From: Sediminitomix flava
Lineage (GTDB): Bacteria > Bacteroidota > Bacteroidia > Cytophagales > Flammeovirgaceae
NCBI RefSeq assembly: GCF_003149185.1
Contig: NZ_QGDO01000003.1
Location: 186,001 to 250,000, forward strand
DNA length: 64,000 nucleotides
Reading direction: 5' to 3'
Positions 35,092 to 44,595 of the stretch are shown here, one piece after another. The notes under the pieces were generated by a model, which worked only from the letters and a program-made list of their open reading frames with translations, was not told where the DNA came from and did no database searches. The translations under genes and the position numbers were made by a program. How positions within the stretch are numbered: position 1 is the stretch's first letter; each line of letters starts with the position of its first letter.

Positions 35092-35122
35092 GGGTTTCAT
35101 GACAATTTTAAAGACTGACAAC

Positions 35123-36265
35123 ATGAAACATCAATTATATTCAATGCTTTATTTGTGCTTTTTAGCAACCTTAGTAGGCGTGGTTTCTTGCCAACAGAAA
35201 GAAACAATTTCTATTCAAGATCAGATCAGACAAAGTACAGACAAAGGCTTAAAAGATTGGGGCAAATTTCCAGTCGGAGGAGCCGTAAATATCAGTGACG
35301 TATTAAAAGACCCGAAATTACAAGCTATCACAGAAAAGAATTTCAATAGTATCACTGCCACAAATGACATGAAAATGTACGGTATAATTCCTACAGAAGG
35401 TGTTTATTATTGGGATAAGGTTGATACCTTGGTTTCTTTCTGTGAAAAGAATAATCAAAGACTTTTTGGACATGCCTTAATCTGGCACCATGGAGCACCT
35501 CAATGGATAAAAGATCAAACAGCAGAAAATGGCGCAGAATGGATGGATTCTTTTATGAAAGAATATATTCAAACGGTAGTCGGAAGGTATAAAGGAAAAG
35601 TAGCAGCTTGGGATGTCGTAAATGAAGCTTTTGCTTCTGAAGGTGGAGCATATAGAGAAACGCTTTGGTACAATAATCTGGGTAAAAAATATATTGCAAA
35701 TGCATTTAGATATGCTCATGAAGCTGATCCTGAAGCAGATTTATTTTACAATGATTTCAATATTGAAAGAGATGCTGAGAAATTGGATGGGGTAATCTCT
35801 ATGATTACCGAATTGAAAGCGCAAAATGTTCCTATTACAGGTTTAGGTTTTCAGATGCATATCCGTATTGATACACCAGAAGAATTGATTGAAAATTCTT
35901 TAAAGAAAGCTGCTGAAACAGGTTTAAAAATACATATCTCAGAGCTTGACATCATTTTCAATAAACACAATGATACTGAAGGTGGAGGAGAACAAAGTAT
36001 TACTGAGTTGACAGAAGAGCTCAAACAACTTCAAGCAGAGAAATACCAAAGAATCGTAAAAATATATAGAAAAGTTGTACCTGCGGCTCAGCAATTTGGG
36101 ATTACGTTTTGGGATTTTACAGATCGAGATACATGGATTCGTCCCTTCTTTAACTTGACTGATTGGCCAACGGTTTTTGATGAAGAATTGGAGCCTAAAC
36201 CAGCCTATTACAGTTTTGCAGAAGGTCTGGTTTTACCTCTTGATGAATTAGAAGTTTCTCAGTAA
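35123..36265 (+). CDS. GH10 endo-xylanase (second)
   Basis: 380 residues from the ATG at 35123; upstream in-frame codons lie in the preceding hairpin. A signal with lipobox-like end (TLVGVVSC, Cys23) makes it a lipoprotein. The GH10 barrel starts almost at once: FPVGGAVNISDVL, GHALIWHHGAPQWI, acid/base E168 in AWDVVNEAF, LFYNDFNIERD, GLGFQMHI, nucleophile E274 in HISELDIIF, and ITFWDFTDRDTWI. It lacks the FN3 domain of its neighbour and is a compact catalytic unit, possibly periplasmic-facing and acting on shorter oligosaccharides. It is last in the SusCD-GH10 cluster before the symporter promoter. Confidence 0.93.
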   Translation: MKHQLYSMLYLCFLATLVGVVSCQQKETISIQDQIRQSTDKGLKDWGKFPVGGAVNISDVLKDPKLQAITEKNFNSITATNDMKMYGIIPTEGVYYWDKVDTLVSFCEKNNQRLFGHALIWHHGAPQWIKDQTAENGAEWMDSFMKEYIQTVVGRYKGKVAAWDVVNEAFASEGGAYRETLWYNNLGKKYIANAFRYAHEADPEADLFYNDFNIERDAEKLDGVISMITELKAQNVPITGLGFQMHIRIDTPEELIENSLKKAAETGLKIHISELDIIFNKHNDTEGGGEQSITELTEELKQLQAEKYQRIVKIYRKVVPAAQQFGITFWDFTDRDTWIRPFFNLTDWPTVFDEELEPKPAYYSFAEGLVLPLDELEVSQ

Positions 36266-36300
36266 AAATTATAGTTTTTTAATCCCTTTTGGAAGTATTG

Positions 36301-36398
36301 AAAACGGTTGCGAAACCGCTTTCTTGGAAATCCATGAGGTTAGAAATTGAATATGTGTCATGATTACACTAAAATGTGATTGTAATCATGGACAAATA
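36301..36398 (+). promoter_or_regulatory. LacI-type operator plus promoter module of the xylose symporter gene
   Basis: The core CGGTTGCGAAACCG (36305-36318) with A/T arms is identical over 21 bp to the site before xylB. TATGTGT (36352), TACACTA (36365), TTGTAAT (36380) and GGACAAATA (36390) follow. Here CATGATTACA (36359-36368) and TGTAATCATG (36381-36390) also form a perfect 10-bp inverted repeat, which is only partly kept at xylB. Confidence 0.78.
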
Positions 36399-36429
36399 CT
36401 CATAGAGAAAACTAATAACCAAGAAATCA

Positions 36430-37857
36430 ATGAATACAAAAATAGAACAATCATATAATACGACTTTCATAGCCTTAATAACCTGTGTAGCAGCATTAGG
36501 AGGTTTACTCTTTGGATATGATACCGCAGTAATTTCGGGAGCAATAGGAAACTTGAAAACTTTTTTTGATTTATCATCAGCTGAGCAAGGTTTTGCAGCT
36601 TCAAGTGCTTTAGGAGGTTGTATATTGGGGGCAGGAGTAGCGGGTATGTTGAGCGATAGAATCGGACGTAGATTAGCATTGATTATTGCAGGTATTTTAT
36701 TTTTTATCTCAGCAGTAGGTTCAGCTGTTCCTGATTCTTTTACAGAGTTTATTGTTTATAGAATCATCGGTGGAGTAGGTGTAGGTATTGCTTCTATACT
36801 ATCTCCAATGTATATCGCAGAAATTGCCCCAGCACATCTAAGAGGACGGTTAGTAGCAATTAATCAATTTGCTATCATCTTTGGTATGTTAGTGGTCTAT
36901 TTCGTGAATTATTATATTGTTCTTCAAGGTGATATTAGCTGGAATGTAGATACAGGTTGGCGATGGATGTTTGGTTCTGAAGCAATTCCTGCAGGTTTAT
37001 TTACATTTCTATTGATCACAGTTCCAGAATCTCCAAGATGGTTGGCAATGAAAAATAAGGAAAGTCAAGCACTGGGAGTTTTAGAAAAAATAGGCGGAGA
37101 TGCCAAAGCTGCTTTAAATAGTATTCAAAAATCTCTCAATGCTGAAGGTCTTGTAGAAAAAGTGAGTATTACTGCTCCATGGGCATTGAAAATTGTAGTG
37201 ATTGGTTCACTTATTTCTTTCTTCCAACAAGTAACAGGCATCAATGTATTCTTGTATTACGCTCCTGAAATATTCAAGAATTTGGGTGATGGAGGAACCG
37301 ATACGGCAATGCTTCAAACCATTGTAGTTGGGGCCGTAAATTTATTATTTACCGTGATCGCAATTGTATCAGTAGATAAGTTTGGTCGTAAACCTTTATT
37401 GCTAATCGGATCATTTGGAATGGGCGTTTGTATGATTGCATTGGGTACTGCAGCATATTTTCAAAATACAGATGTGTGGTTGTTGGTATTTGTTCTAGGT
37501 TATATAGCTTGTTTTGCATTATCATTAGGACCTGTAGTTTGGGTATTGCTATCTGAGATTTTCCCAAATAGTATTAGAGCGGTAGCGATGTCAATTGCTG
37601 TAGCTGTACAATGGATATCAAACTTTATAGTATCACAGACCTTCCCAATGATGATGGATAATCAGACGCTTCAAGATAATTTTCATGGAGGTTTTCCATT
37701 CTGGGTGTATGGAGTAATGTGTATGGTAACAATTGTATTTGTTTGGAAATATGTCCCTGAAACAAAAGGTAAATCTTTAGAAGATATGGAAGCTTTATGG
37801 AAGGGTGAGAAAGAAATTGAAAAAATTGAGGAAAACGAAAAAGTGGCGACAATTTGA
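36430..37857 (+). CDS. MFS sugar:proton symporter, XylE-like
   Basis: A 475-residue 12-helix sugar porter of the inner membrane. Signatures are GGLLFGYDTAVISGA in helix 1, DRIGRR in loop 2-3, VPESPRWLAMK after helix 6, FFQQVTGINVFLYYAPEIF in helix 7, DKFGRKPLLLIG in loop 8-9 and VPETKGKSLEDMEALW at the end. QQVTGIN and the overall pattern fit E. coli XylE. The promoter holds the same operator as xylB, so D-xylose:H+ symport is the best call. It has its own terminator. Arabinose or another aldopentose is the alternative substrate. Confidence 0.9.
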   Translation: MNTKIEQSYNTTFIALITCVAALGGLLFGYDTAVISGAIGNLKTFFDLSSAEQGFAASSALGGCILGAGVAGMLSDRIGRRLALIIAGILFFISAVGSAVPDSFTEFIVYRIIGGVGVGIASILSPMYIAEIAPAHLRGRLVAINQFAIIFGMLVVYFVNYYIVLQGDISWNVDTGWRWMFGSEAIPAGLFTFLLITVPESPRWLAMKNKESQALGVLEKIGGDAKAALNSIQKSLNAEGLVEKVSITAPWALKIVVIGSLISFFQQVTGINVFLYYAPEIFKNLGDGGTDTAMLQTIVVGAVNLLFTVIAIVSVDKFGRKPLLLIGSFGMGVCMIALGTAAYFQNTDVWLLVFVLGYIACFALSLGPVVWVLLSEIFPNSIRAVAMSIAVAVQWISNFIVSQTFPMMMDNQTLQDNFHGGFPFWVYGVMCMVTIVFVWKYVPETKGKSLEDMEALWKGEKEIEKIEENEKVATI

Positions 37858-37895
37858 TTGGGATAATAAAGTAATCATGTTATTTAGGAAAAATG

Positions 37896-37921
37896 GGGAT
37901 CATACTGTGATCCCTTTTTTT
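37896..37921 (+). terminator. Terminator after symporter gene
   Basis: GGGATCA (37896-37902) pairs with TGATCCC (37908-37914) around a 5-nt loop, followed by a seven-T run. Confidence 0.9.
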
Positions 37922-38090
37922 ATAATTTAGATTGATTTCAAAATAAATATAGTTATATATCTCATTAGGTCTAAGGCACAGAAGAATCCTTAGAAATTTG
38001 AATAATTAAATATTTTCTAAATTAATTTTTATCTTGTAAAACAAGGCGCATTTAGAGTTTTACAACAACATCACATATTTTACTATCAAC

Positions 38091-40979
38091 ATGAAGATAT
38101 CATCAAGAAATTCTTATCTACGATTGGGTCTTCTTTTCAGTCTTATTTTTTATTATCAGAGTTTATCAGCTCAAAGAGTTTTTAAAGGAGTTCATTTAAC
38201 TAAAACCTACAGTTCCCTTGATTATCAGAGTGGTTCGAAGAACTGGGAAGTGACTAAAGGAAAAGATGGGAGTATGTACTTCGCAAATAGTGCTGGTTTA
38301 CTTGAGTTTGACGGAAAGTATTGGCAAACCTATGCTTTGAACAGACCCAATAACAATTTGATGTCCCTTTTAGCAACTACAGATGGAAATATTTATGTAG
38401 GAGGACAGGGTAACTTTGGTTTTTTCTCAAAAGCAGAGAATGGGCAACTCCAATACACAGACCTAACAGTCAAAATAGATTCATCCTTAAATGTTCAGTT
38501 TGATGAAGTTTGGGATATCTACGAATTAGAAAATTCTGAAATTCTATTTTGTTCTCATAATGCACTTTTCAGATATGATGGCGAGAATTTAAAGGTGATT
38601 TTACCCCAAACACCTACTTTCTATAGCTATTATGTGAGAGGTAAAGTATATGCCAATTCTTGGAGTTTAGGCTTGCAGGAACTTGACGGCGATTCCTTCA
38701 AAAAGGTGAAAGGCGGTGCTGTTTTAGAGCAACAAACTGTTCGTTCTATTGTACCATTTAAAGATGATCAACTGCTCATTGCTACCTTAGAAGGAAATAT
38801 GTACTTGTATGATCGCAAGGAACTTCACCCTTGGGCAAATTCTTTACATACTATTTTTGAAAACAGTATGATAAATATTGTTCGAGTACTTAAAGATGGA
38901 AAGATCGCTGTTGGTACTCAAAATAATGGACTGTTTATCATCTCAGATGAAGGCGAAATTATTCATCATTTCAACAAAGGAAAAGGATTGAATGATCGAA
39001 TAGTTTATGGTATTTATCAGGAAAAGAATGGTAATCTATGGCTTACTCACAATGAGGGAATTTCTTATGTTGAATTAAATTCTCCGTTTACGCTATTTAA
39101 TGAAAATAATGGCGTAGAAGGGGCGGGTTATGCTGCAAAAGTTTTTGAAGGTCAACTTTATATAGGAACCTCAAATGGCCTTTTCAAAGGAAATAAGCAT
39201 CCTCAAACTCATCAACTAGAGTTTGAATTTATGTTAGGCTCTCAAGGTCAAGCTCATGAAATAGAAGAATTAGATGGAAGTCTTTATTATGCTCAACACA
39301 ATGGGGCATTCAAGATAAAGAAGGATGGTGTTGAACAGTTGAGTAATAAAAATGGAGCTTGGAACTATATGAAATTACTTGAAGATGAAAACTTTGTTCT
39401 TCAAGGGTTTTATGGGGGTATCATTCTTTATGAAAAACAAAATAAAACATGGAAACCTGTTCGTCAGCTGAAAGGATTTACTGAATCTCCAAGGTTAATG
39501 GCTCAAGATGAAAACCACTTTATTTGGGCAAGTCATGGCTTTAAAGGAGTCTATCGGATGAAACTCAATGCCGAAAAGGATAGTGTAGAGGACCTCAGGC
39601 ATTATGGTAAAGACGAAGGTTTTCCTTCTAACTTGCTTATCAACATGTATAAGATCAATTCCCGTCTTATATTTTGTGCTGAATCAGGTATTTATGTTTA
39701 TGATGAAACTTCAGATAGATTTGTAAAGGATGATTTCTTTAATCAGTTATTAGGAGAAGAGAGAGTTTCTTATATGACTGAAGATATGAATGGAAATATT
39801 TATTTCCTTCAAGAAGGCAAGCTTGGGTATATACAATTAGATAAATTTGGGAACCATAAGGTCGAGAGAAAGAAGTTCTTCAGAATTAATCCTATGATCT
39901 GTGATAATTTTGACCGAGTAGTACCGATTGATCTTCATAATATTTTGATTACAAGTAAAGATGGATTTATTCATTATAACCCTTCTTTTAAACCCAATAA
40001 TCAGAAGGAATATCAAGTCTCAATCAGAGAAATAAAAGCAATGAATGGGACTGAAGAAGAAATTGTTCTTCAGAAATACCTTCCAGAAGCGAATAAGATT
40101 AAAACGATAAATTTACCTTTTGAACTGAATAACATAGAACTATCTTTTGTAGCTCCAAATTTTGAGGGGAGCGAATTTGTTGAGTACCAATACATTTTAG
40201 ATGGTTATGACAATCGTTGGTCAAAGTGGAATAAAACTTCTGAACAACGTTATACAAATTTGAGAGAAGGTACTTACATTTTTAAAGTAAGAGCAAAGAA
40301 TATTCAAGAAGAAGTTAGTTTTGAAACTTCAGTCCGACTTATCATTAAACCACCTTGGTATCGCTCAAACTGGGCTATTTTGTGCTATATAGCTATTTTA
40401 TTGACGAGTTCTGGAGTCGGTATATACGTTGTTCGATCTCATTATGCTAGAGAACAACAGGATTTGATGGAGGAAACTCAATATCAACTTACTCAGAAAG
40501 ATGGGCAAATTAAACAGCTTCAAGATGAGATGTTGAAAGATCAGATTGAATCTAAAAACAGAGAGTTGACTTTGTCTACCATGCATTTGACTCAAAAGAA
40601 TGCCTTTTTATCAAGTCTTCAAGAAGATCTACAAAAAGCATTGAAAGGAGTTGATCAAAAACTTCAGCAGAAAGAACTAAAGGTTTTGATTAAACGAATC
40701 GAAAAAGATATCAATGATAGCAAAGAATGGGAGAAGTTTGAGGAGCATTTTGACTTTGTTCATGGCGATTTCTTTAAAAAGATAAAGAATCACTATCCAG
40801 ATTTGACAACGCAAGAATGTAAAATATGTGGGTATATAAGAATGGATATGTCAACTAAAGATATTGCGAATACTTTGAATATGTCTGTTCGAGGAGTTGA
40901 AACAAGTAGGTATAGATTAAAGAAAAAGTTAGGCTTAGAAAAAGAAGTGAAATTGAAAGATTTTATCCTGACTTTATAA
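38091..40979 (+). CDS. Membrane-tethered beta-propeller/Y_Y_Y regulator with LuxR-type HTH
   Basis: A 962-residue one-polypeptide regulator without kinase. A signal peptide is followed by propeller repeats (about 30-640: NNLMSLLATTDGNIYVGGQG; RIVYGIYQEKNGNLWLT), a Y_Y_Y domain (about 690-745; YQYILDGYDNRWSKW), one membrane helix (about 757-780) and a charged coiled coil (about 785-870). The C-terminus (about 903-955) is a LuxR/GerE-type HTH: LTTQECKICGYIRMDMSTKD followed by NTLNMSVRGVETSRYRLKKK. No HisKA, HATPase or receiver is present. It probably senses a periplasmic glycan and binds DNA while anchored in the membrane, controlling the SusCD set immediately downstream. Confidence 0.9.
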   Translation: MKISSRNSYLRLGLLFSLIFYYQSLSAQRVFKGVHLTKTYSSLDYQSGSKNWEVTKGKDGSMYFANSAGLLEFDGKYWQTYALNRPNNNLMSLLATTDGNIYVGGQGNFGFFSKAENGQLQYTDLTVKIDSSLNVQFDEVWDIYELENSEILFCSHNALFRYDGENLKVILPQTPTFYSYYVRGKVYANSWSLGLQELDGDSFKKVKGGAVLEQQTVRSIVPFKDDQLLIATLEGNMYLYDRKELHPWANSLHTIFENSMINIVRVLKDGKIAVGTQNNGLFIISDEGEIIHHFNKGKGLNDRIVYGIYQEKNGNLWLTHNEGISYVELNSPFTLFNENNGVEGAGYAAKVFEGQLYIGTSNGLFKGNKHPQTHQLEFEFMLGSQGQAHEIEELDGSLYYAQHNGAFKIKKDGVEQLSNKNGAWNYMKLLEDENFVLQGFYGGIILYEKQNKTWKPVRQLKGFTESPRLMAQDENHFIWASHGFKGVYRMKLNAEKDSVEDLRHYGKDEGFPSNLLINMYKINSRLIFCAESGIYVYDETSDRFVKDDFFNQLLGEERVSYMTEDMNGNIYFLQEGKLGYIQLDKFGNHKVERKKFFRINPMICDNFDRVVPIDLHNILITSKDGFIHYNPSFKPNNQKEYQVSIREIKAMNGTEEEIVLQKYLPEANKIKTINLPFELNNIELSFVAPNFEGSEFVEYQYILDGYDNRWSKWNKTSEQRYTNLREGTYIFKVRAKNIQEEVSFETSVRLIIKPPWYRSNWAILCYIAILLTSSGVGIYVVRSHYAREQQDLMEETQYQLTQKDGQIKQLQDEMLKDQIESKNRELTLSTMHLTQKNAFLSSLQEDLQKALKGVDQKLQQKELKVLIKRIEKDINDSKEWEKFEEHFDFVHGDFFKKIKNHYPDLTTQECKICGYIRMDMSTKDIANTLNMSVRGVETSRYRLKKKLGLEKEVKLKDFILTL

Positions 40980-41004
40980 GCTAATCTTAGAAGTATATGT
41001 ATTG

Positions 41005-41040
41005 AAGTCCATCAAGTGTATTGGTGGACTTTTTTCTTTT
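41005..41040 (+). terminator. Terminator after the LuxR-HTH regulator gene
   Basis: AAGTCCA (41005-41011) pairs with TGGACTT (41025-41031), extended by TCAA/TTGG inside, and is followed by TTTTTCTTTTT. Confidence 0.8.
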
Positions 41041-41400
41041 TAATAGCTCTATTGTTTTTTGAAGTAATTCAATTGAAATGTAAATCTTAACAGATGTTCT
41101 TTAAATTTATATAATAGAATTCTTAGCGATAAAAGTATTGGATGAGTAAATGTGAAAATAAATTAAAATCAACATAAGTGTCTTTATGACGCTATTTGCG
41201 TGATTGAAGTGTGCTGATTTGGGGGTTGAAGTACCCTTGAAGTAGTTGAAGTGTTGTTTTTACTATTGTTTTAGCCCTTTATTGCAATGACAGAAAAAAG
41301 GAACAGTATTACTTTTTAATCATCACAGGTGTTTCGGCATCTACAAAAAGAATACAAAATCACATTTCTGACTCACTAAGTTTAAGCATCTGTTTATTGA

Positions 41401-41435
41401 CGTACATGCCCGGGCGTACGCATGAAAATACATGC
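41401..41435 (+). promoter_or_regulatory. GC-rich nested palindromes in the susC2 upstream region
   Basis: In an otherwise AT-rich 510-bp gap, CGTACATGCCCGGGCGTACG (41401-41420) carries CGTAC/GTACG arms around the 8-bp palindrome GCCCGGGC. Overlapping alternatives exist: CATGC (41405) with GCATG (41420-41424), and GCATG (41420-41424) with CATGC (41431-41435). They lie 55-90 bp before the susC2 start codon, so the segment is either an operator or a leader RNA switching between hairpins. The rest of the gap after the terminator shows no gene. Confidence 0.5.
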
Positions 41436-41489
41436 AATATTTTTTATATGGATAGCTGAATGCTGCCAACTGTAAACTACTATAAGACT

Positions 41490-44400
41490 ATGAAACTTAT
41501 TCAAAGAACGATGTCTTGCCGATGGCTTCTCTTCGGACTTTTAAGCTTTGCCTTTGTGCTTCCATCACAAGCTCAAGAGGTAATCATAAAAGGAAATGTC
41601 ATTAGTGCAACAGATAAAATGCCTTTACCCGGTGTTAACGTAAAACTAGAAGGAACATCAACAGGTACGGTTACAGATTTTGATGGTAATTATACTTTAT
41701 CTGTAGGAGAAAATAGTACACTTGTATTTAGCTACATTGGTTTTCAAACCACACAAGTTGAAGTAGCAGGAAGATCAGTAATTAATATTGAATTGATTGA
41801 GGAAGCTGATCAGTTAGATGAAATTGTAGTAATTGGTTATGGTGAAATCTCAGCTAGAGAAGTTTCAACAGCAGTTACTAAAATTGACGGTTCAAAATTA
41901 GCTCAACAGCCAGTAGCTCGTGCAGAGCAAGCATTACAGGGTAATGCTCCAGGAGTTGTTGTACTTCAAGAGTCTGGTTCACCAGGTGCGCCAATGACCA
42001 TCAGAATTAGAGGTAACTCTTCTGTGAACAATTCAAATCCTCTTTATATCGTAGATGGAGTACAGGTTCCTAATCTTGATTTCCTAAACTCTTCAGATAT
42101 TGAAAATATCTCAATCTTGAAAGATGGTGCTTCAGCTGCAATCTATGGTGCTAGAGGTGGTAATGGAGTAGTTTTGGTGACTACTAAAACAGGGGATAAT
42201 AAGACAACAGCTCCTAAAGTAAGCTTCTCAGGTTATTACGGAGTTCAAAGCTTGGGTAATAAGCCAGAATTGATGGATAAGAATCAATACATTGACTTCT
42301 TTAACAATTCAGTAGATTATTATAACACTTACGGTCTAGAAGAAGGCATTCCTTCAAGAGGTAAATTTACAGCAGAAGAGGCAGCTAAATTACCAGATAC
42401 AGATTGGTATGACGAAGTATTCAATCAAGCAGCTATTCAAAATTACCATGCTAGCGTTGGTGGCGGAGGAGAAAGCTACAACTACATGTTTGCAACTGGT
42501 ATTTACAAACAAGATGGTATGGTAGGCGGAGACTTGGATAAGTCAAACTTTGAAAGAAAGTCTCTTAGAGGAAGCTTCAATAAAAATTTAGCAGAAGGAT
42601 TGAAAATTAATTTTGGAGGTACTTATGCACAAACAGATCGTAATTTCTTAGCTGAAAACAGTGCAGGTACAGGTAGTGCTATTTTGAATTATGTGAACAA
42701 CTTGCCTCCAATCTTCCCAGTTTATGCGGACAACGGTGAAATCTTTAACCCAGGTAGACAAACTCCAGTACAGTCTTATAATGGTGTAGAGTTGCCATAT
42801 ATTGGAGCAATTACAAACCCAATGTTAGCACTTGAGCTGACGAACAACAATGCTGTAATTGATGTGGTATCGGCATTCGCAGGAGCATCTTATGAAGTGA
42901 ACAACTTCAAGTTTAGAACAAATTATTCGTACTACGGTCAAACGGGTAAAACTCGTTCATTCACACCTACGTTCGATTATCCAGAGCAAACTTTCACAAA
43001 TCTAAATGCTTATTACCAAGAAGGTTTAGAAACATTTTTTAGAACTCAATGGGATAATACTTTACAATATACTTTTGAACAAAATGATCATAAGTTAGTC
43101 GGTCTTCTAGGTATGACAGTTATTGAAGATTCATGGTCTTCTTCGTCAATGAATGGTCAAAACTTCTACACAAATAACTTTGATGATGTGACTTTCGCAA
43201 TGATGAAAGATAAATCACAAATCAATGTGACTCCAGCTTCAGTTGTTGAGAACGGATGGTTGTCATACTTTGGTAGAGTAAACTACAGCTACAAAGGAAA
43301 ATACTTGTTCGAAGCTACAGTTCGTTCGGATGCTTCTTCTAAATTCGGTCCTAATAACAGATGGGGTTACTTCCCTTCAGTTTCTGCAGGTTGGAATATC
43401 TCAGATGAAGAATTCATTAAGGATATAGACTTTATTGATCTATTGAAATTTAGAGCGAGTTGGGGTGTAAATGGTAATGACCAAATTGATGCTTACCAAT
43501 ACCTTCCAAGTCTTACTTCTAATGCTCAATATGTGATTTCAGGACAGCAAACAGATGGTATTGCACCAATCATTATGGGTAACCAAGATATCAAGTGGGA
43601 AGAAGTAACTCAAACAAACATTGGTTTAGATGCTGATTTCTTAAATAATAGAATCGGAATCTCTGTGGATTACTTCATCAAAGAAACTTCTGATATGTTG
43701 GCACAAGTGGGTACGCCAATTTATGTAGGAATCGGTGCTCCATTCTCTAACGTAGGTAGTGTAAGAAACTCAGGTATTGAAATCGCTCTTAGCCACAGAA
43801 ACACAGTAGCTGGTGACTTGAAATACAATCTTGGTTTCAACTTCGCTACCATGAAAAATGAAGTGACAGATTTAGGAGGAGGACAGCCAATTAATTCAGG
43901 TGTGGTTCAACCATCTTGGGCATCACCAATCTCGAAAACAGAAGAAGGACATTCTATCGCTAGTTTCTATGGTTATCAAGTAGATGGTTTTGATGAAGCT
44001 GGAAACATAGTATTCAAAGACCTAGATGGAGAAGAAGGAATCACAGAGGCTGATAAAACATTTATCGGTAACCCATTCCCAGAGTTTACATACGGTATTA
44101 CGGGTGGATTGGAATACAAAGGATTTGATTTGAACTTCTTCTTCTTCGGAAGCCAAGGAAACGATATCTACAAAGCATTCCTTCGTCCAGATGCCATCAA
44201 CTTGAACAGACCTACATATTTTGGAGATTCTTGGTCAGCTGATAACTCAAATTCAGATGTAGCAAGATCTAACCTATTCGGTTATCACGGAGGTCATGAT
44301 GAAGTATCTGACTACTACATTGAGGATGGTTCTTTCCTAAGATTGAAGAACATTTCTTTAGGTTATTCTTTACCAACTCAACTTGTAGAGAAGATTGGAG

Positions 44401-44576
44401 CTTCAAAGGTTAGAGTTTATGTTTCAGCACAAAACTTATTTACGATCACAGATTACACAGGTGCTGATCCAGAAATTGGACAATCAAACAGTGGAGCATT
44501 CTTGGATGTAGGAATTGACCGTGGTTTCTATCCACAACCAAGAACAGTAATGGGCGGATTCCAAATCAATTTCTAA
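41490..44576 (+). CDS. SusC/RagA TonB-linked outer membrane transporter (locus 2)
   Basis: 1028 residues from the ATG at 41490, chosen because it starts a proper signal peptide (MKLIQRTMSCRWLLFGLLSF ... PSQAQ); an in-frame ATG at 41460 adds ten residues. Carboxypeptidase-regulatory-like domain (IIKGNVISATDKMPLPGVNV; TVTDFDGNYTLSVG), TonB-contact and plug (IVVIGYGEISAREVSTAVTK; ALQGNAPGVVVLQESGSPGA; IRIRGNSSVNNSNPLYIVDG), then barrel ending GGFQINF. It differs clearly from the locus 1 SusC, so it probably imports another oligosaccharide. It pairs with the SusD gene 20 bp downstream. Confidence 0.95.
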   Translation: MKLIQRTMSCRWLLFGLLSFAFVLPSQAQEVIIKGNVISATDKMPLPGVNVKLEGTSTGTVTDFDGNYTLSVGENSTLVFSYIGFQTTQVEVAGRSVINIELIEEADQLDEIVVIGYGEISAREVSTAVTKIDGSKLAQQPVARAEQALQGNAPGVVVLQESGSPGAPMTIRIRGNSSVNNSNPLYIVDGVQVPNLDFLNSSDIENISILKDGASAAIYGARGGNGVVLVTTKTGDNKTTAPKVSFSGYYGVQSLGNKPELMDKNQYIDFFNNSVDYYNTYGLEEGIPSRGKFTAEEAAKLPDTDWYDEVFNQAAIQNYHASVGGGGESYNYMFATGIYKQDGMVGGDLDKSNFERKSLRGSFNKNLAEGLKINFGGTYAQTDRNFLAENSAGTGSAILNYVNNLPPIFPVYADNGEIFNPGRQTPVQSYNGVELPYIGAITNPMLALELTNNNAVIDVVSAFAGASYEVNNFKFRTNYSYYGQTGKTRSFTPTFDYPEQTFTNLNAYYQEGLETFFRTQWDNTLQYTFEQNDHKLVGLLGMTVIEDSWSSSSMNGQNFYTNNFDDVTFAMMKDKSQINVTPASVVENGWLSYFGRVNYSYKGKYLFEATVRSDASSKFGPNNRWGYFPSVSAGWNISDEEFIKDIDFIDLLKFRASWGVNGNDQIDAYQYLPSLTSNAQYVISGQQTDGIAPIIMGNQDIKWEEVTQTNIGLDADFLNNRIGISVDYFIKETSDMLAQVGTPIYVGIGAPFSNVGSVRNSGIEIALSHRNTVAGDLKYNLGFNFATMKNEVTDLGGGQPINSGVVQPSWASPISKTEEGHSIASFYGYQVDGFDEAGNIVFKDLDGEEGITEADKTFIGNPFPEFTYGITGGLEYKGFDLNFFFFGSQGNDIYKAFLRPDAINLNRPTYFGDSWSADNSNSDVARSNLFGYHGGHDEVSDYYIEDGSFLRLKNISLGYSLPTQLVEKIGASKVRVYVSAQNLFTITDYTGADPEIGQSNSGAFLDVGIDRGFYPQPRTVMGGFQINF

Positions 44577-44595
44577 TCCTTAATCAACTGAAGTC

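Noticed and set aside
41408-41415. CCCGGG/GCCCGGGC as a cloning-site artefact
   Set aside because: The surrounding CGTAC/GTACG and CATGC/GCATG symmetry is more than a restriction site and the flanks read as continuous native sequence.
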